Under the pieces are notes generated by a model, which was not told the origin of the DNA, did no database searches, and saw only the letters and a list, made by a program, of their open reading frames with translations. Made by a program: the position numbers and the translations under genes. Positions 7,222 to 16,117 of a stretch of DNA of 64,000 bases are shown here, one piece after another. The stretch spans positions 1-64,000 of the forward strand of contig NZ_BDCC01000002.1 of the NCBI RefSeq assembly GCF_001613305.1. The letters are read 5' to 3'. This DNA is from Nocardia vaccinii NBRC 15922 (GTDB lineage: Bacteria; Actinomycetota; Actinomycetes; Mycobacteriales; Mycobacteriaceae). The number at the start of each line of letters is the position of its first letter. Positions within the stretch are counted from its first letter, which is position 1.

Positions 7222-10109
7222 CGGGCCTCCGGCGCCGAGTCGGAAGAGAGCACCGCGGCGCTGTCGTCCACATGCGAGGACGCGGACGCGATGGCGGGTT
7301 CCTCGGTGTCCAGTCGCGCGCCGAGACTGCGCAGCACGTCCAGCACCAGCCCGACGAGGATCAGGTAGACGCCCAGGTCGAACAGCATCGCGGTGACCAA
7401 TTTGACGTGCCCGAACAATGGCACGGTCACCTGGATGATCGCCGAGGACAGCGGCGGCGCGCCCAGCAGCAGCGATCCGGTCGCGGTACCGGCGGCCAGG
7501 GCCAGGCCCGCGCCCAGCAGATGTCCGGCGTCCGCCGGCAGCGCCTCGGCCAATTCGTACCGCCCGCCCGCGAGATAACGCAGTACCAGGGCCAACCCGG
7601 CGGTGAGCCCGCCGGCGAATCCGCCGCCGGGCGCGTTGTGGCCGGAGAAGAAGAAGTACGCGGACAGGACCATGATCGTCGGGAACAGCAGGCGGGTGGT
7701 CATCGCCAGCACCATCGAGCGATGCCGCCGCGCGACCAGCGGTGAGGCGGTGAGCCAGTAACTGCGGTTGGGGTCGGGGGTGTAGCCGGGGGCGTCGGCC
7801 ACCCGGGGCAGCGTGCCGAATCGGCGGCTGCGGAACATCAGCGAGGCGACGCCCGTCGCGGCGACCAGAAGTACCGATATCTCGCCGAGGGTGTCCCAGG
7901 CGCGAGTGTCCACCAGCAGGACGTTGACCGCGTTCTTTCCACCACCGAATTCGTATGCGTACGAAGGGATCAGGTGCCAGATCGGGTCGGTGTCGCGGGC
8001 GGCGACCGCGAAGGCGGCCAGGACCGAGACCGTCGCGCCGACCAGCGCCGCCAGAATCGCGCGCCGCACCTTGAACTTCGCGGTGCCGGCCGGCGCGACC
8101 TCCGCGGGGAATTTGCGCAGCACCAGCACGAAGATCACCAATGTCAGTGTCTCCACCAGGAATTGGGTCAACGCGAGGTCGGGCGCGCCGTGCAGGGCGA
8201 AGATGCAGCCACAGCCGTAACCGGTCACCCCGACCAGCAGCACCGCCGCCAGACGGTTGCGCATCACCGTCGCACCGAGCGCCATCATCATGATGATCAC
8301 GGCGATCACCAGTTGCCACGGCGAATCCCACAGGCGCAGTGAAACTTTCGATCGCGCACTGGCGAACAGCATCGCGACGGGCAGGATGATCAGGGTGATC
8401 AGGATCAGCGCCTGGTTCAGCGGGAGCGAACCGCGTTGGGTCGCACCGGTCATGCGCAGGGAGAGCTGATCCATCGCACGCAGCGTCGCGTCGTAGACGC
8501 GATCGGCGTTACCCAGACGTGGCGTGGCGGATTCACCGATATAGTCGCGGATCTCGAACAGCAGCAGACCGCAGGCGATGGCGATCATGGACAGTGTGAG
8601 CGGTTCCCCCCAGCCGTGCCAGAGCGCCAGATGGACGGGCTCGGGCCCCGGCAGCGTCCGCGCGTAGGGCCGCAGCAGCCGATCCAGCCAGGGTGCGCCG
8701 AGCGCGGCGGCCAGACTGCCCGCCGCCAGGATGCTCGCGGGCGTGACGAACGCGAAACTCGGTCGACGCCAGGTGTTTTCTGGTTCGGGAACGTCCTCGG
8801 CATCGCCCGATCCGGACTTGGTGCCGAACGCGCCCCACAGGAATCGGATGCTGTAGCCGACGGTGAACATCGACCCGACGACCACGCCGAGGGTTTCCGC
8901 GACCTTCACCGGTCCGGACAGATCACCGGCCCCCATGATCGCGGCGAGCGCGCTCTCCTTACCGACGAATCCGAACAGCGGCGGAATGCCCGCCATACTC
9001 AGCGCGGCCAGGATCGCCGTCCCGCACAGCACCGGGGCGCGCCGCCCGAGCCCGGACAGTCTGCGCATATCGCGGGTTCCGGCGCTGTGATCGATGACAC
9101 CGACGACCATGAACAGGCATGCCTTGAACATCGCGTGCGCCACGATCATCGTCACGCCGGCCAGGGCGGCGTCCGGCGTGCCGATGCCGACCAGCACCAT
9201 CATGAAACCCAACTGGCTGACCGTGCCGAAGGCCAGCACCAGTTTCAGGTCGTACACCTGTAGTGATCGCAGACCCGCCAGGATCATCGACAGCAGGCCC
9301 AGAGTGAGCAGGATCGGATGCCAGGGCGCGGCGACCGCGAATACCGGTGCCAGCCGCGCGACCAGATACACACCGGCCTTCACCATGGCCGCGGCGTGCA
9401 GATAGGCGCTGACCGGCGTCGGCGCGGCCATCGCGCCGGGCAGCCAGAAGTGCAGCGGCACGATCGCCGATTTGCTCAACGCTCCGATCAGGATGAGCAC
9501 CACCGCGACGCCGGTCGACCAGGAGTGCGGATCGGCCAGGTGCACCACCTCCGACAGGCGGTAGCTGCCACAACTCTCGCCGATCATGATCAGGCCGACC
9601 AGCATCGTCAGCCCGCCCGCGGCGGTCACCAGGAGCGCCTGCAGGGCCGCCCGACGACCCGCGGTCTGTTCGGCGTGATGGCCGACCAGCAGGAAGGACA
9701 GGACCGTCGTCAGCTCCCAGAAGGTGAACATCAGAATCATGTTGTCGCTGGTGACCAGGCCGAACATCGCTCCGGAGAAGCCGACCATATACCCGGCGAA
9801 GATGCCGAGGCGCTGCCGGTCGTCATCGTCGAAATAGCTTGCGCAATAAGCCAGGATCAACGTCCCGATGCCGAGTACCAGCACCGAGAGAATGCAGGCC
9901 AGCGAGTCGAGGCGCAGGTCCAGGTCCAGGTGGATGCTCGGGGCCCACTCGATGCGCACGACCCGTCCGTCGTTCCAGTGCGCGAGCACCCAGACCAGGC
10001 TGCCCAGCGGCGCCAGGGCCAGTGCGTAGAAGCCGCGTCTGCCGAGAATCCGGACACACGGCGGCGCGACGAGAGCGGCGGCGGCGTGCGCGAGCAGAAC
10101 GGCGAGCAA
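7218..10109 (-). CDS. mnhA: Fused Na+/H+ antiporter subunits A and B (MnhA/MrpA-MrpB)
   Basis: A 963-residue membrane protein, the largest Mrp subunit. The first 500 residues are an ND5-like proton-transport module with HFWLPGAMAAPTPVSAYLHA and KAGVYLVARL. The segment at about 600-800 is the MrpA C-terminal domain. The last 160 residues form an MrpB domain (FSGHNAPGGGFAGGL). This fused form is usual for actinobacteria. The apparent start is TTG at 10109, with GGAG six nt before it; the ATG at 10113 is in another frame. It is the first antiporter gene and lies 104 nt after an unrelated membrane protein gene. Confidence 0.93.
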   Translation of the reverse strand: MLAVLLAHAAAALVAPPCVRILGRRGFYALALAPLGSLVWVLAHWNDGRVVRIEWAPSIHLDLDLRLDSLACILSVLVLGIGTLILAYCASYFDDDDRQRLGIFAGYMVGFSGAMFGLVTSDNMILMFTFWELTTVLSFLLVGHHAEQTAGRRAALQALLVTAAGGLTMLVGLIMIGESCGSYRLSEVVHLADPHSWSTGVAVVLILIGALSKSAIVPLHFWLPGAMAAPTPVSAYLHAAAMVKAGVYLVARLAPVFAVAAPWHPILLTLGLLSMILAGLRSLQVYDLKLVLAFGTVSQLGFMMVLVGIGTPDAALAGVTMIVAHAMFKACLFMVVGVIDHSAGTRDMRRLSGLGRRAPVLCGTAILAALSMAGIPPLFGFVGKESALAAIMGAGDLSGPVKVAETLGVVVGSMFTVGYSIRFLWGAFGTKSGSGDAEDVPEPENTWRRPSFAFVTPASILAAGSLAAALGAPWLDRLLRPYARTLPGPEPVHLALWHGWGEPLTLSMIAIACGLLLFEIRDYIGESATPRLGNADRVYDATLRAMDQLSLRMTGATQRGSLPLNQALILITLIILPVAMLFASARSKVSLRLWDSPWQLVIAVIIMMMALGATVMRNRLAAVLLVGVTGYGCGCIFALHGAPDLALTQFLVETLTLVIFVLVLRKFPAEVAPAGTAKFKVRRAILAALVGATVSVLAAFAVAARDTDPIWHLIPSYAYEFGGGKNAVNVLLVDTRAWDTLGEISVLLVAATGVASLMFRSRRFGTLPRVADAPGYTPDPNRSYWLTASPLVARRHRSMVLAMTTRLLFPTIMVLSAYFFFSGHNAPGGGFAGGLTAGLALVLRYLAGGRYELAEALPADAGHLLGAGLALAAGTATGSLLLGAPPLSSAIIQVTVPLFGHVKLVTAMLFDLGVYLILVGLVLDVLRSLGARLDTEEPAIASASSHVDDSAAVLSSDSAPEAR

Positions 10110-10213
10110 ACATCACTCCGTCGGTCGGGGGCGGGGTGGAGTGCGGTCGAGTTTACTTGGCGTCACAGGCACCCCCATGCCACGACCGGCGATAATCCGG
10201 TCTGATATGCGTT

Positions 10214-11539
10214 TTAGCTATCCTCAGGCAATTCTTCGGAGCCGGCCGACTGGTGCGATGGTCTCGTCTGTTCGCGCCAATGCCGCAGGGCCAGCAACGC
10301 CGCCGCGCAGCAGGCCGTGATAGCCAGTGCCATCCAGTACGCGACGGCCGACTGCGCCATCGGCGCGGGAGCCGAACGCCAGTGGGTTCCGCCGATGATC
10401 GCGGTGCCGAATTCCCCGCGCCCGCGCAGCGCCAGCACCAACGAGGACCCCAGGATGATCGCGACGCCCAGAACCCGGGTCGGGTTGTACCTCGGCGCCG
10501 CGCAACCGAAGCTGAATCCGGCGATGAGCGCCAGGGCCGCGCCGATCGCCGCGACGTGCAGGCGGCCGTGATCACTGGAGCTCAACGCACCCACCAGCGC
10601 GAGCGCCGCCAGCGCGGCCATCGCCAGCATCGGCGCGGGACGCCGGAAACCCAGCAGGATCCCCACCGCGAGCAGAGCCACCAGAATCCACGCCGACCAG
10701 CCCGGGATCTGCGTCGGGACGATCGCGCTGCCGACCGAGGAGAGGGCGACCGCGAGCAGAACCAGGGTGCCGTCTCGACGTGGCAGCAACATGGCCGCGA
10801 TCATCGCGGTGGCGGCCGTTATCGCGACGGCCAGCACGATATCGACCCCGGTCGCGTTGCGACCGGCCAGCCACTGCGCACCGAACAGGGCCACGCCGAT
10901 ATAGAGCATGCCCGCCACGATCGGCGCCATCGGCAACTCGACCGCGCGTCGCTCGATACCGGTGCGCCGCCGGTTGACCAGGGTGCCGATGGCGACCAGC
11001 ACGAGCGTCACCTCGATCAGCCACAGCGGCGGGTAATCCACCGACGACCAGTGCGCGGGAACGGGTTCGAACGGATTCGCGGCATGCGCCACGGGCAGTG
11101 CCGCGGAGACCACCATGCTGCTCAACGCGCCCAGCGTCCAGCCGAACACCTGCATTCGCCCGCGCAGCACCGCGGCCGCGATCCCGCCCAGCAGCAAGCC
11201 GCCCGCGATCGAATCCACGAAGTTCAAGGTGGACAGCGGCGCGACCGGACTGGCGGCATGGCCCGCGAGATGGTTGATCAGCATGATCACCACACCGGCC
11301 AGGGCCGACCCCCAGGCCGCGAGCGCATGGTTGATCGTCGTCGCGAACACCGCGACCACCACCGCGATGATGGCCCCGACCGCGATCGCCCGCGGCACGC
11401 TGAACGCGAGCATATCCAGTTGCAGCGGCGTCGATTCCGATGACCACGCGAAGTCGATCGGCAGCAACAGCGACATCCCGGCAACCAGCGTGGACACGAA
11501 GGCCGTGACCATCTCCACCGCGGCATGAGGAGTGCGCAC
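10214..11539 (-). CDS. Multi-pass membrane protein of unknown function
   Basis: A 441-residue protein I do not recognise. It has about twelve hydrophobic helices spread over its whole length, short polar loops and an acidic tail (GSEELPEDS). No catalytic motif is visible. Hydrophobic Ala/Val/Leu composition and periodic Gly residues suggest a transporter or scaffold. The start is GTG at 11539. It is co-directional with the Mrp operon, 104 nt upstream of mnhA, so it could share a promoter with it. A role linked to the antiporter is only a guess from position. Confidence 0.65.
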   Translation of the reverse strand: MRTPHAAVEMVTAFVSTLVAGMSLLLPIDFAWSSESTPLQLDMLAFSVPRAIAVGAIIAVVVAVFATTINHALAAWGSALAGVVIMLINHLAGHAASPVAPLSTLNFVDSIAGGLLLGGIAAAVLRGRMQVFGWTLGALSSMVVSAALPVAHAANPFEPVPAHWSSVDYPPLWLIEVTLVLVAIGTLVNRRRTGIERRAVELPMAPIVAGMLYIGVALFGAQWLAGRNATGVDIVLAVAITAATAMIAAMLLPRRDGTLVLLAVALSSVGSAIVPTQIPGWSAWILVALLAVGILLGFRRPAPMLAMAALAALALVGALSSSDHGRLHVAAIGAALALIAGFSFGCAAPRYNPTRVLGVAIILGSSLVLALRGRGEFGTAIIGGTHWRSAPAPMAQSAVAYWMALAITACCAAALLALRHWREQTRPSHQSAGSEELPEDS

Positions 11540-11760
11540 CAGGCAAAACTACCTGTGATACGAATCATGTCCGCGAGTGGTGTGCCGGTTACGCGCGGTT
11601 CGTGCCGTCCGGGCGGGATGTCGGCCGCGTCCGCACTCGGGCCTCTGGCCGGTGGTGGAGCGTGCGCCACCGGGACACCTCTCGTGCACGTTCGATCGAA
11701 CGCCGAATGCCGCCTCGGGTGTGGCGCGCATCGATCCGGTGAGTTCTCGGACGGAGACCG

Positions 11761-11880
11761 GCGCGGCGGCGGCGCACTCGAATACCGACGCGGAGGTGAT
11801 GCACGCCGATTCCGATTCTCGCGCCAACCCGGACCTCGGCCCGAGCACCGCACCACAACTCGGTGGACCCTCGCGTCGAC
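11761..11880. repeat. Divergent fourth copy of the 120-bp tandem repeat
   Basis: This block aligns with the three repeat units that follow it, at lower identity. Matches include the block ending in CTCGG at about 11830-11840, GAGCACCGCAC at 11843-11853, and the closing GGACCCTCG/TCGAC. It shows the array is older than its nearly identical core. Confidence 0.45.
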
Positions 11881-12240
11881 GTCTCACACCAGCACGACCA
11901 GCACGTATGGCAGTCGCAGAGCACCGACACCGAATTCCAAGCGTCGGCCCGAAACCTCGGCATGAGCACCGCACGGCGACCCGACGGACCTCGAATCGAC
12001 GTCTCACACCAGCGCGACCAGCACGTATGGCAGACGCAGAGCACCGACACCGAATTCCAAGCGTCGGCCCGAAACCTCGGCATGAGCACCGCACGGCGAC
12101 CCGACGGACCTCGATTCGTCGTCTCACACCAGCACGAACAGCACGTATGGCAGACGGAGGGCACCGACACCGAATTCCAGGCGTCGGCCCGAAACCTCGG
12201 CATGAGCACCGCACGGCGACCCGACGGCCGCTGCGAGTTG
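11881..12240. repeat. Three tandem 120-bp repeats
   Basis: Units at 11881-12000, 12001-12120 and 12121-12240 are the same length and nearly identical. About a dozen bases differ outside the last 15 nt of the third unit. A fourth partial unit follows at 12243-12275, shifted by 2 nt. Since 120 is divisible by three, every frame stays open or closed together, which creates long artificial reading frames on both strands. On the minus strand one frame of each unit ends with a conserved peptide, LPYVLVVLV then stop. Confidence 0.9.
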
Positions 12241-12249
12241 CCGACTCAC
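12124..12249 (-). CDS. Possible 41-residue peptide encoded in the tandem repeat
   Basis: A GTG at 12249-12247 opens a minus-strand frame of 41 codons. It starts MSRQLAAAVGS and ends EFGVGALRLPYVLFVLV. The GTG overlaps the TGA of a preceding small frame that itself ends LPYILFTLV, giving a GTGA junction. In the two neighbouring repeat units the same frame is kept up to the stop. All four base differences upstream of LPY are synonymous (CTG/TTG, GCC/GCT, CTC/CTG, CGT/CGA). No ribosome binding site is visible, and the other two units lack ATG or GTG, having only a TTG. A real peptide is plausible but unproven. Confidence 0.3.
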   Translation of the reverse strand: MSRQLAAAVGSPCGAHAEVSGRRLEFGVGALRLPYVLFVLV

Positions 12250-12294
12250 ACCAGCGTGAACAGTATGTATGGCAGGTAGGCGGCGGCGCGGTAG

Positions 12295-14517
12295 TCAGAT
12301 GTCGGTTGCGCGGCGTTCGGCGTAGGCGCGCAGGGAAACGACCTGGGCCGCGTCGAGGGAGGGGCGGACCGCCGCACGGGCCGTGGCTACGTCGGCGGCG
12401 GTGACGTCGGCGGCGTCGACGTCACGGCGCATGGCCGCCAGGGCCGCTTCGCGCAGGAGGGCGGAGCAGTCCGCGGCGGAGTAGCCGTCCAGGGTTGCGG
12501 CCAGGTCGGCGAGGTTCACGTCGGCGGCGAGCGGTACCGAGCGGGCGGCGGTGCGCAGGATGTCGGCGCGGCCGCCGGCGTCCGGGGGCGGGACGAAGAC
12601 CAGGCGTTCGAGGCGGCCGGGGCGCATGAGGGCGGGATCGATCAGTTCGGGGCGGTTTGTCGCGCCGACCACGACGACCTCCCGCAGCGGTTCCACGCCG
12701 TCCAGTTCGGTGAGCAGTGCCGCGACGACCCGGTCACCGACGCCGGAATCGCCACTCTGCCCGCGGCGCGGCGCGAGGGCGTCCACCTCGTCCAGGAAGA
12801 TCAGCGAGGGCGCGGAATCGCTTGCGCGCTGGAACAATTCGCGGACCGCGCGTTCGGACGAGCCGACCCACTTGTCCATCAGCTCGGCGCCCTTGACCGC
12901 GTGCACGCTGAGCTGCCCGCTCCCGGCCAGGGCGCGCACCAGGAAGGTCTTACCGCAGCCGGGGGGACCGTAGAGCAGCACACCGCGCGGCGGGTCGATG
13001 CCGAGGCGGGCGAAGGAGTCCGGGTGCCGCAGTGGCCACAGCACGGATTCGGTCAGCGCCTGTTTGGTCTCGGTCATATCGCCGACGTCGTCCAGGCTGA
13101 GGCTGCCGATCGCCAATTCCTCGGCGCCCGAGCGGGACAGCGGACGAATCACCTCCAGCGCGCCGACCAGATCCGGCTGGGTCAGCATCGGATCGGACTT
13201 CTCCCGGCTGGCCCGCGAGGCCGCCCGCAGCGCCGCCTCCCGACACAGCGCCGCCAGATCGGATGCCACGAAACCCGGCGTGCGCGAAGCGATCTCGTCC
13301 AAAGCCAGACCGTCGGTCGGCACCTTGCGCAGTAATTGCGCCAGCAGATCCTTGCGCACGACCGCGGTCGGCAGGGTGAGCGCCACCTCGCGATCGCACA
13401 ATTCCGGTGCGCGCAAACGGGAGTCGATACCCGCAGGATGAGCGGTGGTGGCCAGGAAGGCGACTCCGGGCGTGGCGACCGCGGCGCGCAACTGATCCAG
13501 GATCAACGTCGCCACCGGTTCGCGATCGGCCGGAAGCAGCGCATCGATATCGGTGATCAACAGCACACCGCCGGCGCCGGAACCGATCTCGGATGCCGCG
13601 AGGGCGACCTCGCGCAGCCGGGTGCCGCTCTCGGTCGCGCCCACCGCGGGACCGTCGAGTTCCACGATGCGACGCGGCGTGGACACCGCGCGGGCCAGTG
13701 TCGCCTTCCCGGCTCCGGCCGGTCCCGTGACCAGGACACCGAGATGTGGTGGCGCGCCGAGGGTTTTCAGCAGTTCGGGTTCGTCCAGGGCGAGGCTGAG
13801 CCATTCGGTCAGCTTCGCGGCCTGCGTCCGCACGCCCGCGAGTTCGGCCACCGGAACCGCGGAAGGCCGCTCCCGCACCGTGATTCGCGTCCCCGGCTCG
13901 GCGGACGGTGCGCGCGAAGCACCCGGATCGTGCGACGCCTCCACCGCCGGAACGCCGGCGCCCCAGACGACGGCGCTGTTGGGCTGCACACTCACCGGCC
14001 GCTCGCCCGGATCGGTCGCGGTGACCGTGAGCAACTCCGAGGTCCACGCGATGCCGAACGTTCGGGACAGCGCCTGTGAGGCCGCCGCGGTGCTGGTGCC
14101 CGGCCCGAGATCGCGCGGCAGCAGCGACACCGTATCCCCCACGGTGACCACCTTGCCCAGCAGCGCCTGCCGTAACGTCGCCTCGGCAACCGAGCGCATC
14201 GCCTGCGCCGATCCGGTCACCGAGATCCGGCGCGCACCGAAAACCGTTGCGGGAGAAACCACCACGGTCGCATCCTCGCGCACTCCCGCATTGGACAACG
14301 TCACGTCGTCCAGCAGCAGCACCCCCGCCGGAGTTCCCGCCGGAGCGACCCCCGCCACCGCCGCGGTCCGCCGCGACCCGATCACCGTGATCCCGTCCCA
14401 CTCGCGCAACCCCAGCGCCGCCAACGCCTCCGGATGCACCCGAACCACCCCCCGCCGCGCATCCGCGGCCGAATGGTTGAGTCGGGCGGCCAGCGCGAGC
14501 TCCGGGATATCGGACAC
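12295..14517 (-). CDS. Cdc48/p97-like AAA+ ATPase
   Basis: A 740-residue protein with a double-psi-barrel-like N domain (about residues 1-190) and two AAA modules, matching the Rv0435c type. The first module has GPAGAGKAT, where the usual P-loop Lys-Thr is KA, and a weak Walker B, LLITDID. The second is canonical: GPPGCGKTF, SLIFLDEVDAL, and an arginine-finger region, ATNRPELIDPALMRPGR. The first ring may bind but not hydrolyse ATP well. I chose GTG at 14517 as it gives VSDIPELALA. GGAGG from a dispersed repeat lies 12 nt upstream. The frame could extend to 14628 but would run through that repeat. Confidence 0.85.
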   Translation of the reverse strand: MSDIPELALAARLNHSAADARRGVVRVHPEALAALGLREWDGITVIGSRRTAAVAGVAPAGTPAGVLLLDDVTLSNAGVREDATVVVSPATVFGARRISVTGSAQAMRSVAEATLRQALLGKVVTVGDTVSLLPRDLGPGTSTAAASQALSRTFGIAWTSELLTVTATDPGERPVSVQPNSAVVWGAGVPAVEASHDPGASRAPSAEPGTRITVRERPSAVPVAELAGVRTQAAKLTEWLSLALDEPELLKTLGAPPHLGVLVTGPAGAGKATLARAVSTPRRIVELDGPAVGATESGTRLREVALAASEIGSGAGGVLLITDIDALLPADREPVATLILDQLRAAVATPGVAFLATTAHPAGIDSRLRAPELCDREVALTLPTAVVRKDLLAQLLRKVPTDGLALDEIASRTPGFVASDLAALCREAALRAASRASREKSDPMLTQPDLVGALEVIRPLSRSGAEELAIGSLSLDDVGDMTETKQALTESVLWPLRHPDSFARLGIDPPRGVLLYGPPGCGKTFLVRALAGSGQLSVHAVKGAELMDKWVGSSERAVRELFQRASDSAPSLIFLDEVDALAPRRGQSGDSGVGDRVVAALLTELDGVEPLREVVVVGATNRPELIDPALMRPGRLERLVFVPPPDAGGRADILRTAARSVPLAADVNLADLAATLDGYSAADCSALLREAALAAMRRDVDAADVTAADVATARAAVRPSLDAAQVVSLRAYAERRATDI

Positions 14518-14528
14518 TGTGCCATTTT

Positions 14529-14635
14529 GCCTCCGCTTCGCCTCGGCGGGGCTGCGGCCCCCCAAGGGCTGCTCCTTCCCCGCTTCGCTCCTGAGCTCCG
14601 GTCGGTCCACAATCGACCCGGGCCGCACCCTTGGA
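14529..14635 (+). repeat. Dispersed intergenic repeat copy
   Basis: It contains CCTCCGCTTCG, GCGGGGCTGCGGCCCCC, CCGCTTCGCTCCT, CTCCGGTC and AATCGACCCGGGCCGC, in the same order as the copies at 44079 and 47751. It fills the gap between the PAP2 gene and the AAA+ ATPase. Read toward the ATPase its end is CGAAGCGGAGGC, placing GGAGG upstream of the start. Confidence 0.8.
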
Positions 14636-14662
14636 GTTGGCGTTGTCCGAGGTGGGCGGAAC

Positions 14663-16033
14663 CTAGCGTGCGAGGACGTTCTCCGTGTCGCTGGAGCTGC
14701 CGGTCGCGGTGCGGGCGAACCAGGCGTTGTAGAAGGCGCCGGAATAGGCGGCTACGAGCAGCAGCAGGATCAGGCCCGCGGGGACGGGATGTTGCGCCAT
14801 CCACAGGGCCAGGTAGCGGAAACTCGACAGCAGGGCGGCGAACAAGGCCGCGCCCGCGGCGACGAGTCGGATGCGGGTACGGTCCCAGCCCCGTTCGGGG
14901 GCGCGCAGGGCCGATTCGACGGTCAGGCACAGGACCGCGCCGGCGATCAGGTCCGAGCCGTAGTGGTAGCCGAATCCCAGGGTGGCCGTCAGCGTCGCCA
15001 GCACCCAGAACGCGCCTCCCCAACGCAGCCAGCGCGGTGCGGGCGAACCGTCGGCATCGCGGCGCGAGTGCAGGAAAATGGATGTCGACCAGGCCGCGTG
15101 CATGGAGGGCATGCAGTTGCGCGGGGTGAACGCGTCGAACCGCAGCGCGGCGGGCGCGTGATCGAACGGCGGCACATGATGCGGCCAGAAATCGCCGATC
15201 TGCAGCCCGTGCCCGTCGGGGGCGAAGGCGAACATCGGCCCCACGACCGGGAACAGCAGGTAGCCGATCGGCCCGACCAGACCGAGCACCAGGAAGGTCC
15301 GCACCAGGTAGTGACTCGGCCACACCCCCGCGCGATTGGACGCCGCGGCCACGTGCCGCAGTTGCCACACCGCGATCACCATCGCCGCGACGGGCAGTTC
15401 GATGTAGACCCAGTGCAGCACGGCGGGCGGCACCGGACCGAACGACCCGAGCGCCCGCGCCACCGTCCACGCCGGCTCACCCAGCGCGCGATCGGCCAGC
15501 CCCACATAGCGATCCAGCACATTCGGCCCGGCCATCACCGTGATGTGCAGCCAGACGTCACCGACCTTCGTGGCCAGGATCAACAGCGCCCCCAGGGCGG
15601 CCGCGTGCAGTGCGTTGCGCTTGTCACGCCCCTCCCAGCCCAACCAGGCCACCAGGGCGACCCCGGTCAGCGCGATCACCGCGCCATTACCGAAGGTGAA
15701 CGGCCCGCCGAGGGCCACGCGTGCTCCGGCGATCACCGCGTCCAGCACGAACGCGGCCGCGAGCGTCACGAACCGCCGCCGCCAGGACAATCCGACCAGC
15801 GCCAGCCCGAGCCCGGCCCACGGCATCGACATCGACTTGGGCGTTCCGAAGTAGTCGTGCCACACACTCTGCAGCGGACCCTCGAACCCATTGCGCGAGG
15901 CCACGATCTGCAAGGCGAGCAGCAGCAGCGGTACCGCCGCCACCGCGACGACCATCCGGGTACGCCTCGACGGCCATCGCGGCCTGCTGCGGCGCGAATC
16001 GCCGTAGCCGGCGCGATGATCATCGAGAAGCAC
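14663..16033 (-). CDS. PAP2-superfamily membrane phosphatase/phosphotransferase
   Basis: A 456-residue polytopic membrane protein. The C-terminal half carries PAP2 motifs: RNCMPSMHAAWS and GFGYHYGSDLIAG, which supply the two catalytic His residues and the partner Asp. This resembles PAP2-like enzymes of the inositol-phosphoryl transferase type. Around ten hydrophobic helices are spread across the protein. The start is GTG at 16033. A TACTAT -10 box ends 6 nt upstream, so the mRNA is probably leaderless. A head-group phosphatase or phospholipid transferase role is inferred from the fold; the substrate is unknown. Confidence 0.8.
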   Translation of the reverse strand: MLLDDHRAGYGDSRRSRPRWPSRRTRMVVAVAAVPLLLLALQIVASRNGFEGPLQSVWHDYFGTPKSMSMPWAGLGLALVGLSWRRRFVTLAAAFVLDAVIAGARVALGGPFTFGNGAVIALTGVALVAWLGWEGRDKRNALHAAALGALLILATKVGDVWLHITVMAGPNVLDRYVGLADRALGEPAWTVARALGSFGPVPPAVLHWVYIELPVAAMVIAVWQLRHVAAASNRAGVWPSHYLVRTFLVLGLVGPIGYLLFPVVGPMFAFAPDGHGLQIGDFWPHHVPPFDHAPAALRFDAFTPRNCMPSMHAAWSTSIFLHSRRDADGSPAPRWLRWGGAFWVLATLTATLGFGYHYGSDLIAGAVLCLTVESALRAPERGWDRTRIRLVAAGAALFAALLSSFRYLALWMAQHPVPAGLILLLLVAAYSGAFYNAWFARTATGSSSDTENVLAR

Positions 16034-16039
16034 GGACCT

Positions 16040-16045
16040 ATAGTA
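16040..16045 (-). promoter_or_regulatory. -10 box for a leaderless PAP2 transcript
   Basis: On the minus strand TACTAT ends 6 nt before the GTG at 16033. This spacing would start transcription at or next to the start codon, as in many actinobacterial leaderless mRNAs. No -35 match is visible and there is no ribosome binding site. Confidence 0.45.
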
Positions 16046-16117
16046 AACACGCGATGAACGCCACCCCCCTGGCCAGCTGAATCACCGGCGTCTGGTAGGC
16101 GATAGCCGCAGCGGGCC

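Noticed and set aside
10253..11443. A 396-residue plus-strand frame opposite the unknown membrane protein
   Set aside because: It is Arg/Gln/His-rich and soluble-looking, the usual antisense shadow of a hydrophobic GC-rich gene. The minus strand gives a coherent multi-helix protein.
11881..12240. CRISPR array
   Set aside because: The repeats are contiguous 120-bp units with no unique spacers, and there are no cas genes.
11577..12404. Long reading frames on both strands through the tandem repeat (for example 206 residues at 11589-12209 on minus, 275 on plus)
   Set aside because: The 120-bp period is a multiple of three, so frames stay open by repetition. They are rich in Arg or Cys without family features, and base differences between units change the residues in them more than in the LPYVLVVLV frame.
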